This document shows positions 29,483-38,126 of a stretch of DNA of 64,000 nt, piece by piece (position 1 is the first letter of the stretch; every line of letters starts with the position of its first letter). The stretch is from contig NZ_JAMTCN010000016.1 of NCBI RefSeq assembly GCF_024171865.1, positions 60,476 to 124,475 of the forward strand. The letters are read 5' to 3'. Under the pieces are notes generated by a model. The model saw nothing but the letters and a program-made list of their open reading frames with translations. It was not told the origin of the DNA and searched no databases. This stretch comes from Prauserella aidingensis. GTDB taxonomy: Bacteria > Actinomycetota > Actinomycetes > Mycobacteriales > Pseudonocardiaceae. The position numbers and the translations under genes were made by a program.

Positions 29483-30607
29483 TCAGCGCTGCTGTTCGGT
29501 GTGGATCCGCCCGTCGACGTCGGTCAGCCTGCGACCGCCGCCACCCCACTTCAGCGCGATGATCTCGGCCGCGATCGACACCGCGGTCTCCTCGGGTGTC
29601 CGCGCACCGAGGTCCAGCCCGATCGGCGAGGCGAGCCGTTTGAGCTCCGCATCGGTCAGTCCGGCCTCGCGCAGGCGGGCCAGCCGGTCGTCGTGCGTGC
29701 GCCGCGAGCCCATCGCGCCCACGTAACCGACGTCGAGGCGTAGTGCGACCTCGAGCACCGGCACGTCGAACTTCGGGTCGTGCGTGAGCACGGCGATCAC
29801 GGTGCGCCGGTCGAGCCGGCCCGCGTCGGCCTCGGCCTTCAGGTACCGGTGCGGCCAGTCGACGATCACCTCGTCGGCCTCGGGGAACCGCGTCGTCGTC
29901 GCGAACACCGGGCGCGCGTCGCAGACCGTCACCTCGTAGCCGAGGTAGGCGCCCATGCGCGCCATCGCCGCGGCGAAGTCGATCGCACCGAACACGAGCA
30001 TCCGCGGCGGCGGCTCGAAGGTGTTGACGAACACCGACATCCCCTCGCCGCGCCGCTGGCCGTCCGGTCCGTAGTGCAGCGTTCCGGAACGACCGCCCGC
30101 GAGCATGCCGCGCGCGTCGTCCAGGACCGCGTCGTCGATGCGGTCCGATCCCAGCCCGCCGCGGGCCTCCTCCGGCCACACCAGCATCCGCCTGCCCCGT
30201 AACGCGGCGTCGGAATGCTCGATCGTGGTCACCAACGCCACCGGCCTGCCGTCCCGCACCGAGGCGACGAGCTCCGGCAGGTCCGGCATCGAGTCCCGGT
30301 CGATCCGCTCGACGAAGATGTCGATGATGCCGCCGCAGGTCAGGCCCACGGCGAACGCATCGTCGTCGCTGACGCCGTAGCGCTGCAGCACCGGATCGCC
30401 GTCGGCGATCACCTGTTGCGCGAGTTCGTAGACCGCCCCCTCGACACAACCGCCGGACACGCTGCCGACCGCTTCGCCGTCACCGCCCACCAGCATCGCC
30501 GCCCCGGGCGCGCGGGGGGCCGACGAGAAGGTCGCGACCACGGTGCCGACGCCGACCGTCTCCCCCGCTTCCCACCGGCGGTGCACCTCGTCCAGCACGT
30601 CATGCAT
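29483..30607 (-). CDS. XdhC/CoxI-family molybdenum hydroxylase maturation factor
   Basis: A 374-residue protein with the two domains of the XdhC/CoxI family. The N-terminal part has [20 protein letters not shown], then [13 protein letters not shown] and [13 protein letters not shown]. The C-terminal Rossmann domain has [21 protein letters not shown] and [14 protein letters not shown]. Proteins of this family bind molybdenum cofactor and help insert the sulfurated form into hydroxylases. Its start overlaps the end of coxE by 8 bp. Context and family agree on a maturation role for the CoxSLM enzyme. Confidence 0.92.
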   Translation of the reverse strand: MHDVLDEVHRRWEAGETVGVGTVVATFSSAPRAPGAAMLVGGDGEAVGSVSGGCVEGAVYELAQQVIADGDPVLQRYGVSDDDAFAVGLTCGGIIDIFVERIDRDSMPDLPELVASVRDGRPVALVTTIEHSDAALRGRRMLVWPEEARGGLGSDRIDDAVLDDARGMLAGGRSGTLHYGPDGQRRGEGMSVFVNTFEPPPRMLVFGAIDFAAAMARMGAYLGYEVTVCDARPVFATTTRFPEADEVIVDWPHRYLKAEADAGRLDRRTVIAVLTHDPKFDVPVLEVALRLDVGYVGAMGSRRTHDDRLARLREAGLTDAELKRLASPIGLDLGARTPEETAVSIAAEIIALKWGGGGRRLTDVDGRIHTEQQR

Positions 30608-31715
30608 CTCGGACCTCCCGCAACAGTCGTTCCAACGTGGCCAGGCTGTGCCCCGCCAGTAACCGGTCGACGTGCGGCAACGCTGCGGCGATGCCGGACT
30701 GCACCGGCTCGTACCCGTCCCGGCCCGCGTGCGGGTTCACCCACAACACGCTGTGCGCCAACCTCCGCAGCCGTGCCATCTGCTCCCCGAGCAGCGCCGT
30801 GTCGCCGCGTTCCCAACCGTCGGAGAACACCACGACGACGGCCCGCCGGGCCAGGCCACGCTGGCCCCACCGGTCGAGGAACACGCGGAGCGTCTCGCCG
30901 AGCCGGGTGCCGCCCGCGAAGTCGGCGACGGCCTCCCCCGCGGCGAGCATCGCCCGCTCCGGGTCGCGCTGCCGCAACGCCCTCGACACCCGGGTCAGCC
31001 GCGTGCCGAGGGTGAACGCCTCCACGTCGGCGGGGGCGCTGCGGACGACGACGTGCGCGAACCGCAACAGCGAGTCGGCGTAGGGCTTCATCGAACCGGA
31101 CACGTCCACGAGCAGCACGACCCGCCGCGGCCGGGTGCGCCTGCGCGCGTACGCCAGCCGCGCGGGTTCGCCACCGGCGGCGATCATCGCGCGGAACGTG
31201 CGCCGTGGATCGAGCCTGCCCCGGTGCGCCGACCGCAGCCGGGAGGACCGCCGGCGCGGCGACACCGGCCGCAACGTCCGGAACAGCTCGCGCAGGTGGC
31301 GGCGTTCGGCGTCCGACAGCTCCCCCAGGTCGCGGTCGCGCAGCAGCTCGACGTCGCTGGCGGCGACGCTGAGCTGTTCGCCCGCCTCGGTGTCGCCTTC
31401 GCCGTCCCCGTCGTCGGACAGCGGTGCGATGCGGGCGCGCTGCTCCCTGCGCACCGGCATGCCACCCGCGTCCTGGTCTGCGCCGCCGAACCAGCTCGCG
31501 AAGGCCTGGTCGTACCGCGGCAGGTCGTCGGGATCGGCACACAGCGTCACCCTGCCCGCCCAGTACAGCTGGGTGGCGTCGCCGACGTCGACCCGCTCGA
31601 CGGCGTCGAGATACGTGCGCACGCGGTGCCGGTCGCAGGGCAGGCCCGCCTCGCGCAACGCCGTCGTGAACCCGACCAGGCCCGGCAGCGGATCGGTCAC
31701 GTCCGTTTCGGCCAT
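30600..31715 (-). CDS. coxE: CoxE-like protein with von Willebrand factor A domain
   Basis: A 371-residue protein. The N-terminal half is helical and rich in D, R and E. A VWA domain follows, with the MIDAS metal site DVSGSMKPY near residue 203, then the threonine/aspartate positions in FAGGTRLGETL and VVFSDGWERGD. CoxE works with the AAA ATPase CoxD in building the active molybdenum/copper site of CO dehydrogenase; related MoxR-VWA pairs act as metal-insertion chaperones. The ATG at 31715 was preferred to a GTG five codons upstream; both are possible. It overlaps xdhC and follows coxD by about 55 bp. Confidence 0.92.
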   Translation of the reverse strand: MAETDVTDPLPGLVGFTTALREAGLPCDRHRVRTYLDAVERVDVGDATQLYWAGRVTLCADPDDLPRYDQAFASWFGGADQDAGGMPVRREQRARIAPLSDDGDGEGDTEAGEQLSVAASDVELLRDRDLGELSDAERRHLRELFRTLRPVSPRRRSSRLRSAHRGRLDPRRTFRAMIAAGGEPARLAYARRRTRPRRVVLLVDVSGSMKPYADSLLRFAHVVVRSAPADVEAFTLGTRLTRVSRALRQRDPERAMLAAGEAVADFAGGTRLGETLRVFLDRWGQRGLARRAVVVVFSDGWERGDTALLGEQMARLRRLAHSVLWVNPHAGRDGYEPVQSGIAAALPHVDRLLAGHSLATLERLLREVRDA

Positions 31716-31771
31716 ACGTCCATCATGCACCGCCCGCGCCCGGCGGCCGAGTGCCGACAGCGGGCGTCACC

Positions 31772-32719
31772 TCAACCGAGGACCGCGTCGAGCCTCGCGC
31801 GAACCCGGTCGAGGTCCTCGCTGAACTTGAGCACCGCGCCGAGCGTGGTGGCCGCGGACTCCGCGTCGAGTTCGTCACGCCCCAGCGCGCGTAGCGCGTT
31901 GGCCCAGTCGAGCGCCTCCGCGACGCCCGGAGGCTTGAGCAGTTCCATCGTGCGGAGCCGCTGCAGCGTCTCCGCGATCTGCTCGGCGAGCCGCCGGCCG
32001 ATCCCGGGCACCCGTGCCCGCAGGATCGCGATCTCCCGCGACAGGTCCGGGTGTTCGAGCCAGTGGTACAGGCAGCGGCGTTTGAGCGCGTCGTGCACCT
32101 CACGGGTGCGGTTGGACGTGAGCACGACGAGGGGCGGCTGCGCGGCGCGAACCTCGCCGTACTCGGGAATCGTCACCGTGTTCTCGTCGAGCAGTTGCAG
32201 CAGGAACGCCTCGAACTCGTCGTCGGCGCGGTCGATCTCGTCGACGAGCAGTACGCACGGCGACGAGCGCAGCGCCGTCAGCAGCGGCCGGGCGAGCAGG
32301 AATCGCTCGGTGTACAGCGACTGCTCGGCGTCGTCGACGTTCAGCCTGCCGCCCTCGGCGGCCTCGAGCGCGCGCAGGTGCAGCAGCTGCCGCGGAAAGT
32401 CCCACTCGTACAGCGCCTGCGCCGCGTCGATGCCCTCGTGACACTGCAGCCGCACCAAGGGCAGCTCGAGACTCTCCGACAGTGCCACGGCGAGCGACGT
32501 CTTTCCCGTGCCGGGTTCGCCTTCGCAGAACAGCGGCTTGCCCATGCGCAGGGACAGGAACGCGGCCGTGGCGACACCGTCGTCGGCGAGGTACCCGATG
32601 TCGGCGAGCAGCGCCGACAACTTGGCAGGCGACGACACGGAGGACGGGTCGGGCCCTGCGGACGAGGCGGTGCGGGCTGTTCCGGCGGCGGTGCCGCCCG
32701 CGGCGGGTTCGCTTGTCAC
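31772..32719 (-). CDS. coxD: CoxD-like MoxR-family AAA+ ATPase
   Basis: A 315-residue AAA+ protein with Walker A CEGEPGTGKTSLA (residues 65-77), Walker B VLLVDEIDRADDEFEAFLL, sensor 1 VVLTSNRTREVHDALKRRCL and the MoxR-type C-terminal lid. The first 30 residues are an S/T/A/G-rich tail. In Oligotropha CO dehydrogenase, CoxD is needed for sulfuration and metal assembly of the active site. Its neighbour coxE supplies the VWA partner. It begins about 40 bp after the mocA stop, on the same strand. Confidence 0.94.
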   Translation of the reverse strand: MTSEPAAGGTAAGTARTASSAGPDPSSVSSPAKLSALLADIGYLADDGVATAAFLSLRMGKPLFCEGEPGTGKTSLAVALSESLELPLVRLQCHEGIDAAQALYEWDFPRQLLHLRALEAAEGGRLNVDDAEQSLYTERFLLARPLLTALRSSPCVLLVDEIDRADDEFEAFLLQLLDENTVTIPEYGEVRAAQPPLVVLTSNRTREVHDALKRRCLYHWLEHPDLSREIAILRARVPGIGRRLAEQIAETLQRLRTMELLKPPGVAEALDWANALRALGRDELDAESAATTLGAVLKFSEDLDRVRARLDAVLG

Positions 32720-32761
32720 GTCCTCACCCTAGGCACTTCCCGGCCGATGACGGCAACCCTC

Positions 32762-33346
32762 TTACGGGTCGAGCAGCTCGGGCGTGTCGGCGTCACGCCC
32801 GCCGCCGATGTCGCCGCAGTCGACGAGCCGCACGTCGTCGCGGGGGCGCAGCCAGTCGCGGGCACCCCTGTCGCCGCAGGCCTGCGCGGCGATCTCGGCC
32901 CACCAGCGACGGCCGAACAGCACGGGATGCCCGGGCGCGCCCGCGTACGCGGCACGGGCGACGACGTCGGTGCTCGCCCTGGCACGCATCCGCATGACGA
33001 CGTCCGCGCCGACGTCGGGCAGGTCGACCAGGTGCACGAGCGCCGCGTCCGGGGGCGGGTCGACGTCGGCGAGCGCGCGCAGTCCCGCCCGCAGGGAGGC
33101 CCCCATACCCTCGGCCCAGTCGTCGGCGACGACCACTCGCGCCCCGTCGGGCACCAGCGGACGCGCGGCCTCCGCCCGTGCGCCGAGGACGACGACGACC
33201 GGATCGCAGCCGCCGTCGAGCAGCAGGTCCGCCGCACGCGTCACGAGGGCCGCACCGCGGTGTGTCGCAAGGGCCTTGGGCATGCCGAAGCGGCTCCCCT
33301 GTCCCGCCGCGAGCAGCAGGCCGGCGGTCGTGCGCTGGCCGCTCAT
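32762..33346 (-). CDS. MocA-like molybdenum cofactor cytidylyltransferase (NTP transferase)
   Basis: A 194-residue nucleotidyltransferase with the signature LLLAAGQGSRFGMPKAL (residues 10-26), then ADDWAEGMGASLRAGL and VHLVDLPDVGADV. MocA adds CMP to molybdopterin, giving the cytosine dinucleotide cofactor that CoxL-type enzymes require. The cofactor logic and the location beside coxD support this over MobA (GMP) or a sugar nucleotidyltransferase. Its ATG overlaps the stop of the upstream IclR-family gene by 4 bp, so regulator and enzyme are made from one message. Confidence 0.88.
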   Translation of the reverse strand: MSGQRTTAGLLLAAGQGSRFGMPKALATHRGAALVTRAADLLLDGGCDPVVVVLGARAEAARPLVPDGARVVVADDWAEGMGASLRAGLRALADVDPPPDAALVHLVDLPDVGADVVMRMRARASTDVVARAAYAGAPGHPVLFGRRWWAEIAAQACGDRGARDWLRPRDDVRLVDCGDIGGGRDADTPELLDP

Positions 33347-34230
33347 GCGCGGGGCGATCCCGTGCGGGGTGGTGCGGCGGCGAGCAGGTCGGCCTCGATG
33401 CCGCGCGCAGCCTCCCGCAGCGGCGGCAGCAGTTCGGCCCGCATCGCCTCCGGGCTACGGCGGGACGCGTGGGTCGACAGGTTCACGGCGGCGGCGACCG
33501 CCCCGTCCGCGCCGTGGACGGGCACCGCGATCGACCGCAGGCCGTCCTCCAGTTCCTGGTCGACGAGTGCGTATCCCGCCTCTCGTACGCCGGCGAGCTC
33601 GGCGCGCAGCGCAGCGGCCGAGTCGGTGGTGCGGTCGGTGAACCGGTCGAACGTGGCCGTGCCCGCGTAGGCCTCCAGTGCCTCGTCGGACAGCCCGGCG
33701 AGCAGCACGTGTCCCATCGACGTGGCGTGGGCCGGGAACCGCGTGCCGACGCTGATCGTGACCGCCATGATCCGTGACACGGCCACGCGCGCGACGTACA
33801 CGATGTCGGGGCCCTCGAGCACCGACATCGAACTCGACTCGCTGACCTCGGCCGACAGCCGTTCCAGGTGGGGCTGGGCCAGTCCCGGCAGCGACAGTCC
33901 GGACAGGAACGAGTAGCCGAGCTCGAGCACCTTGGCGGTGAGCGAGAACTGCCTGCCGTCGCTGCGGACGTAACCGAGGTCGACGAGTGTGAGCAGGAAG
34001 CGGCGGGCGGCCGCGCGGGTCAGTCCCGTGGCTTTCGCGACCTCGCTCAACGTCAGCTGGGGCGTCGCCGGGCCGAACGCGGTGATGACGGCCAGGCCGC
34101 GTTCCAGCGACTGCACGTGATGCGTGCCCCTGCCGCGCTCACCCCCGTCCGGCGAGAGCTCGGCGCCCGTCGTGTCCTCGCCGTCGGCCGTGTCTCCACC
34201 CTCCGCCTCGGCGGCTGCTGCTCCATCCAT
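33343..34230 (-). CDS. IclR-family regulator, PcaR/PobR type
   Basis: A 295-residue regulator. After an acidic, disordered-looking N-terminus (about 35 residues), it has the PcaR/PobR-type start VQSLERGLAVITAFG and a winged HTH, LTLSEVAKATGLTRAAARRFLLTL. The IclR effector domain contains HATSMGHVLLAGL and ELEDGLRSIAVPV. Relatives control protocatechuate and beta-ketoadipate genes, and the pca genes lie directly upstream. It also overlaps mocA of the cox group, so it could govern either set. The ATG at 34230 follows TAGGTT (34240-34245) by nine bases, so its message is probably leaderless and separate from pcaD. Confidence 0.9.
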   Translation of the reverse strand: MDGAAAAEAEGGDTADGEDTTGAELSPDGGERGRGTHHVQSLERGLAVITAFGPATPQLTLSEVAKATGLTRAAARRFLLTLVDLGYVRSDGRQFSLTAKVLELGYSFLSGLSLPGLAQPHLERLSAEVSESSSMSVLEGPDIVYVARVAVSRIMAVTISVGTRFPAHATSMGHVLLAGLSDEALEAYAGTATFDRFTDRTTDSAAALRAELAGVREAGYALVDQELEDGLRSIAVPVHGADGAVAAAVNLSTHASRRSPEAMRAELLPPLREAARGIEADLLAAAPPRTGSPRA

Positions 34231-34256
34231 AGGAGACCCAACCTAGCCCGAGCGGC

Positions 34257-35024
34257 TCACGCCTTCGCGAGGTGCGTGGTGATCAGCTCGGTGAACCGTT
34301 CCGGCTGTTCGACGTTGCCGAGATGCGCTGCTCCGGGCACGACCTCGAGCCGCGCGTCCGGCACGGCCCCGGCGATGACGTCGCCGTGCCCCTCGGGCGG
34401 CGTCGCCGGATCGTCGGCGCCCGCGATCACCAGCGTCGGCACCGGGATCGACGGCAACCCGTCGAGCAGGTCCATCGTCGCGATGGCGTGGCAGCACGCG
34501 GCGTACCCGCCCGCGGGCGTCGCCGCCGTCATGTGGTGGTACTCGCGCCGCTCCTGCGGATGGGAGGCCAGCCAGTCCGGGGTGAACCAACGTTCGATGC
34601 TGCCGTCGGCGATCGCCGTCATGCCCTGCTCCCGCGCGGTACGACCCCGTTCGAACCACGACTCGGGGGTGCCGAGCTTCGCCGACGTGCAGCACAGCAC
34701 GAGGCTGCGCAGCCGCTCGGGCGCGTACGTGGCGAGCCACATCCCCGTCATGCCGCCGAGTGACAGTCCGACGAAGTGCGCCCGGTCCACGCCGAGCGTG
34801 TCGAACAGTTCGAGCACGTCTCCGCCGAGGTCGGCCATGGTGGCGTCACCGTCGGGCACGGCGGTGCGGCCGTGCCCGCGGTGGTCGTACCGCACGACGC
34901 GGTAACCCTCCCGGACCAGCGGCTCGACCTGCGGCTCCCACATCGTCAGGTTCGACCCGATCGACCCGGACAGGACGACGACGTCGCCGTCCGCGGGTCC
35001 GTCGACCACGCTGTGCACCTGCAT
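34257..35024 (-). CDS. pcaD: 3-oxoadipate enol-lactonase (alpha/beta hydrolase)
   Basis: A 255-residue alpha/beta hydrolase. It starts VVVLSGSIGSNLTMWEPQVE, has RYDHRGHG, and the nucleophile elbow FVGLSLGGMTG with serine near residue 96. The acid is in ADDPATPP and the histidine in PGAAHLGNVEQPE. PcaD hydrolyses 3-oxoadipate enol-lactone to 3-oxoadipate, feeding the transferase and thiolase encoded just upstream. GGGAGAAGGC precedes the ATG at 35024. It lacks the C-terminal PcaC (decarboxylase) domain found fused to PcaD in many actinobacteria (PcaL), so the decarboxylase must be elsewhere. Confidence 0.9.
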   Translation of the reverse strand: MQVHSVVDGPADGDVVVLSGSIGSNLTMWEPQVEPLVREGYRVVRYDHRGHGRTAVPDGDATMADLGGDVLELFDTLGVDRAHFVGLSLGGMTGMWLATYAPERLRSLVLCCTSAKLGTPESWFERGRTAREQGMTAIADGSIERWFTPDWLASHPQERREYHHMTAATPAGGYAACCHAIATMDLLDGLPSIPVPTLVIAGADDPATPPEGHGDVIAGAVPDARLEVVPGAAHLGNVEQPERFTELITTHLAKA

Positions 35025-35079
35025 GCCTTCTCCCTCGCTGTCTACTCCGGGTGCCCGGGACCGGCCCGAGCACGTCGGT

Positions 35080-36255
35080 TCAGGCCTCGAGCACGACCGC
35101 CAGGCCCTGCCCGACGCCGATGCAGATCGCGGCCAGACCGTACCCGCCACCGCGACGCCGCAGCTCGTGGGCGAGCGTGCCGAGGATCCTTCCCCCGGAC
35201 GCACCGAGCGGGTGGCCGATCGCGATGGCGCCGCCGTTGACGTTGACGATGTCCGGGTCGAGCTCGGGCCAGTCGGCCAGGCACGCCAGCGATTGTGCAG
35301 CGAAGGCCTCGTTGAGTTCCACCGCGGCCAGGTCGCCCCAGCCGATGCCGGCGCGCTGCAGCGCGATCTCCGCGGCACGCACCGGGCCGATGCCGAACAC
35401 GTCCGGGTCCACGCCCGCGGCGCCGCGGCCTGCGATGCGGGCCAACGGAGTGGCACCGACCCGGTCGGCGCCCGCCCCGTCGCCGAGCAGCAGCGCCGAC
35501 GCACCGTCGTTGAGCGGTGAGGCGTTGCCCGCGGTGATGGTGCCGTCCGCACGGAAGGCGGGCTTGAGCTTCGCAAGTTTGTCCACAGTGGAATCCGGAC
35601 GGATGCCCTCGTCCCGTGTCGGTTCGGTGCCGGGAACCGGGACGACGTGCGTGTCGTAGAAGCCGTTGTCCCACGCCTTCGCCGCGTTCACGTGACTGCG
35701 CACGGCGAATTCGTCCTGCGCCTCGCGCGAGATCGCGTACTGCTCGGCGACACGCTCGGTCGACTCACCGAGCGACACCGTCCACTGCTCCGGCATCCGC
35801 GGATTCACCATCCGCCAGCCGAGCGTGGTGGAGTGCAGCTGCTGGTTCCCCGCGGGGAACGCCTTCTCGGGTTTCTGGAGAACCCACGGCGCCCGGCTCA
35901 TGGATTCGACGCCGCCCGCCACGACCAGCGACGCGTCTCCCACGGCGATCGTCCGGCTCGCCTGCATCGCGGCGTCCAGGCCGGACCCGCACAGGCGGTT
36001 GACCGTGCTGCCGGGGACCGCCGTCGGCCACCCGGCGAGCAGCGAGGCCATGCGGGCGACGTTGCGGTTGTCCTCACCCGCCTGGTTGGCGTCGCCGAGC
36101 AGCACTTCGTCCACTGTGGCCGGATCGACGTCGCTGCGCTCCCGCAGCGCCGACAGGACGTGCGCGGCCAGGTCGTCGGGCCGCACACCCGACAGCGAAC
36201 CGGTGTACTTGCCGAACGGGGTGCGGACGGCATCGAGCACGAAGACGTCGGTCAC
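35080..36255 (-). CDS. pcaF: 3-oxoadipyl-CoA/acetyl-CoA thiolase
   Basis: A 391-residue thiolase. The acylated cysteine lies in VNRLCGSGLDAAMQ (about residue 89), the conserved NEAF in AAVELNEAFAAQSLA, the histidine in GGAIAIGHPLGASGGR, and the second cysteine in AICIGVGQG. It cleaves 3-oxoadipyl-CoA to succinyl-CoA and acetyl-CoA, the last step of the beta-ketoadipate pathway. The pathway assignment rests on its neighbours: it overlaps pcaJ by 4 bp and is followed by pcaD. A general acetoacetyl-CoA thiolase would look similar. Confidence 0.92.
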   Translation of the reverse strand: MTDVFVLDAVRTPFGKYTGSLSGVRPDDLAAHVLSALRERSDVDPATVDEVLLGDANQAGEDNRNVARMASLLAGWPTAVPGSTVNRLCGSGLDAAMQASRTIAVGDASLVVAGGVESMSRAPWVLQKPEKAFPAGNQQLHSTTLGWRMVNPRMPEQWTVSLGESTERVAEQYAISREAQDEFAVRSHVNAAKAWDNGFYDTHVVPVPGTEPTRDEGIRPDSTVDKLAKLKPAFRADGTITAGNASPLNDGASALLLGDGAGADRVGATPLARIAGRGAAGVDPDVFGIGPVRAAEIALQRAGIGWGDLAAVELNEAFAAQSLACLADWPELDPDIVNVNGGAIAIGHPLGASGGRILGTLAHELRRRGGGYGLAAICIGVGQGLAVVLEA

Positions 36256-37061
36256 CGCGAGGCCTCCTTCAGGGTGCGCAGCGTGGACAGTTCGGCCGCG
36301 GTCGGCGCCTCGGTACGGGTCAGCTCGGGCGAGACCGTCAGATCCCAGCCGGTCGCGGCGCGGACGTCCTCGACCTCCACGCCCGGGTGCAGTTGGGTGA
36401 GGACGAGCTCGGCGGTCTCCGGATCCGGCCGCAGCACGCCGAGGTCGGTGATCACCAACGTCGGCCCTGCGCCCGGCAGGCCGAGCCGCTCCCGGTCACC
36501 CTTGCCCGAACCGTGACCGACCGACGTCACGAAGTCGACCTTCTCGACGAAGCTGCGCGCGCTCTGGCGCACCACGACGAAGACCTCGTGACACGATGCG
36601 GCGATCTCCGGCGCACCGCCCGCACCGGGCAGCCGCACCTTCGGGTCGGCGTAGTCGTCGCCGATGACCGTCGTGTTGATGTTGCCGAATCTGTCCAACT
36701 GTGCGGCGCCGAGGAACCCGACGTCGATCCGCCCCGGCTGCAGCCAGTAGTTGAACACCTCGGGCACGCCGATCACGGCGTCGGCCGTCTCCGCCAGCAC
36801 CCCGTCGCCGATCGACGACGGCAGCACGTCCGGTTTGGACCCGAGCGTGCCGGACTCGTAGATCAGCACCAGGTCGGGGGCGTGGGTCCGGCGCGCGACG
36901 TTGGCCGCCGTCGACGGCAGGCCGATGCCGACGAAACACCGCTTGCCGTTCTCCAGCGCGCGGGCCGCGGCGATGGACATCATCTCGTCGGACGTGTAGT
37001 CCTGCTCCGCTCCTGATTCAGCGGTCGTCGACGCAGCGGTCGTGGACGCGGCCCCGGTCAT
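36252..37061 (-). CDS. pcaJ: 3-oxoadipate CoA-transferase subunit B
   Basis: A 269-residue beta subunit of a family I CoA-transferase. The catalytic glutamate is in LIYESGTLGSKP (near residue 68); other marks are CFVGIGLPSTAANVARR and GFLGAAQLDRFGNINTT. The first 20 residues are a TTA-AS repeat-like leader that should be disordered. With PcaI it moves CoA from succinyl-CoA to 3-oxoadipate. It overlaps pcaI upstream and pcaF downstream by 4 bp each (ATGA), so the three are tightly coupled. Confidence 0.92.
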   Translation of the reverse strand: MTGAASTTAASTTAESGAEQDYTSDEMMSIAAARALENGKRCFVGIGLPSTAANVARRTHAPDLVLIYESGTLGSKPDVLPSSIGDGVLAETADAVIGVPEVFNYWLQPGRIDVGFLGAAQLDRFGNINTTVIGDDYADPKVRLPGAGGAPEIAASCHEVFVVVRQSARSFVEKVDFVTSVGHGSGKGDRERLGLPGAGPTLVITDLGVLRPDPETAELVLTQLHPGVEVEDVRAATGWDLTVSPELTRTEAPTAAELSTLRTLKEASR

Positions 37062-37906
37062 CGCACACCCTCCTTGTCGCCTGCGGCATCGGCCGAGTCC
37101 CGTCCGGCGAGCACCTCGTCGCGGACCCAGGTCCGGAAGGTGTCGCGGTCACGCCCGATGGAGTCCCAGTACTTGTAGTAGGCGTTGTCGCGCTCGTAGT
37201 AGCCCTGCGCGTACGACGGGTGCGCCCCGCGGGGCACCTCGGCCACGGCGGTGACGGCCCAGTGCGGCAGCACGACCTGTCCGGCGACCGGTTCGAGTTC
37301 GTCGACGACCTCCTCGACCGTCACGAGACTGCGCCCGGCGGCCAGCACGGCCTCCTTCTGCACACCGACCAGGCCCCACATCTGCACGTTCCCCGCACGG
37401 TCGGCACGCTGCGCGTGGATGATCGACACGTCGGGGTTGATGGCGGGCACGGCCGCGAGCTCCTCCCCGGTGAACGGGCACGTGATCCACTTGATCGTGG
37501 CCGTGTGCTCCGGCAGATCCGTGCCGCGGTAGCCGCGCAGCACGGCGAACGGCAGGCCGGACGCACCGGCGACGTACCGGTTGGCCATGCCCGCGTGGCT
37601 GTGTTCCTCGATCTCCAGCGGCACCGGCCAGGCGTGCTGCACCGCGTCGCGGAACCGGTGCAGCGAACCGACACCGGGGTTGCCGCCCCACGAGAAGATC
37701 AGCTTCCGCGCACACCCCGCGCCGATCAGCTGGTCGTACACGATGTCCGGCGTCATACGGACCAGAGTCAGGTCCTGCCGTCCCTGCCGGATGATCTCCT
37801 GTCCCGCCGCGTGCGGGATCAGATGTGTGAATCCTTCGAGTGCCACGACGTCCCCGTCGTGCACCAGTTCGCCGACGCCGTCGGCCAGCGACACGATGTC
37901 CGCCAC
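37058..37906 (-). CDS. pcaI: 3-oxoadipate CoA-transferase subunit A
   Basis: A 282-residue alpha subunit. Family marks are VHDGDVVALEGFTHLIPHAAG, then GAGCARKLIFSWGGNPGVGS, EEHSHAGMANRYVAGASGLPF and RADRAGNVQMWG. It is the first gene of pcaI-pcaJ-pcaF-pcaD. The GTG at 37906 has GAGGTGG seven bases upstream. A palindrome at 37963-37989 sits about 57 bp before the start codon and is the best candidate for the regulator site. The upper branch (pcaGHBC) is absent, so this cluster would take intermediates from enzymes encoded elsewhere. Confidence 0.92.
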   Translation of the reverse strand: MADIVSLADGVGELVHDGDVVALEGFTHLIPHAAGQEIIRQGRQDLTLVRMTPDIVYDQLIGAGCARKLIFSWGGNPGVGSLHRFRDAVQHAWPVPLEIEEHSHAGMANRYVAGASGLPFAVLRGYRGTDLPEHTATIKWITCPFTGEELAAVPAINPDVSIIHAQRADRAGNVQMWGLVGVQKEAVLAAGRSLVTVEEVVDELEPVAGQVVLPHWAVTAVAEVPRGAHPSYAQGYYERDNAYYKYWDSIGRDRDTFRTWVRDEVLAGRDSADAAGDKEGVR

Positions 37907-37962
37907 GTTCTGCCACCTCGTTCACCGGATGCCGGCGATTCCCGCCAGCGTTCGTATAGCGC

Positions 37963-37989
37963 ACGTGTGTTCTTCATATGAACATACGT
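37963..37989. promoter_or_regulatory. Operator-like palindrome upstream of pcaI
   Basis: ACGTGTGTTC (37963-37972) and GAACATACGT (37980-37989) match as inverted repeats in 9 of 10 positions with a 7-bp spacer; the centre TTCATATGAA is itself a perfect palindrome. It lies upstream of pcaI in an otherwise non-coding, locally AT-rich stretch. IclR-type regulators bind such sites, so the PcaR-like protein encoded at 33343-34230 is the likely ligand. Confidence 0.7.
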
Positions 37990-38050
37990 GGAGGCCGGTG
38001 GAGTCGTCAACAGACGGCCACGCCCACGCCGCACCGGCCGCGAACGCGAC

Positions 38051-38084
38051 AGCGCCCCGCGGCCGCAGGGGCTCGCGGGGCGCT
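38051..38084 (-). terminator. Hairpin downstream of lgt
   Basis: AGCGCCCCGC (38051-38060) pairs perfectly with GCGGGGCGCT (38075-38084) around a 14-base loop. It lies about 40 bp beyond the lgt stop and would separate the trp-lgt transcripts from the pca promoter. Confidence 0.7.
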
Positions 38085-38126
38085 GGTCGGGGTCCGGCCG
38101 ACGGTGCCGGCTCACGGCACGACCCG

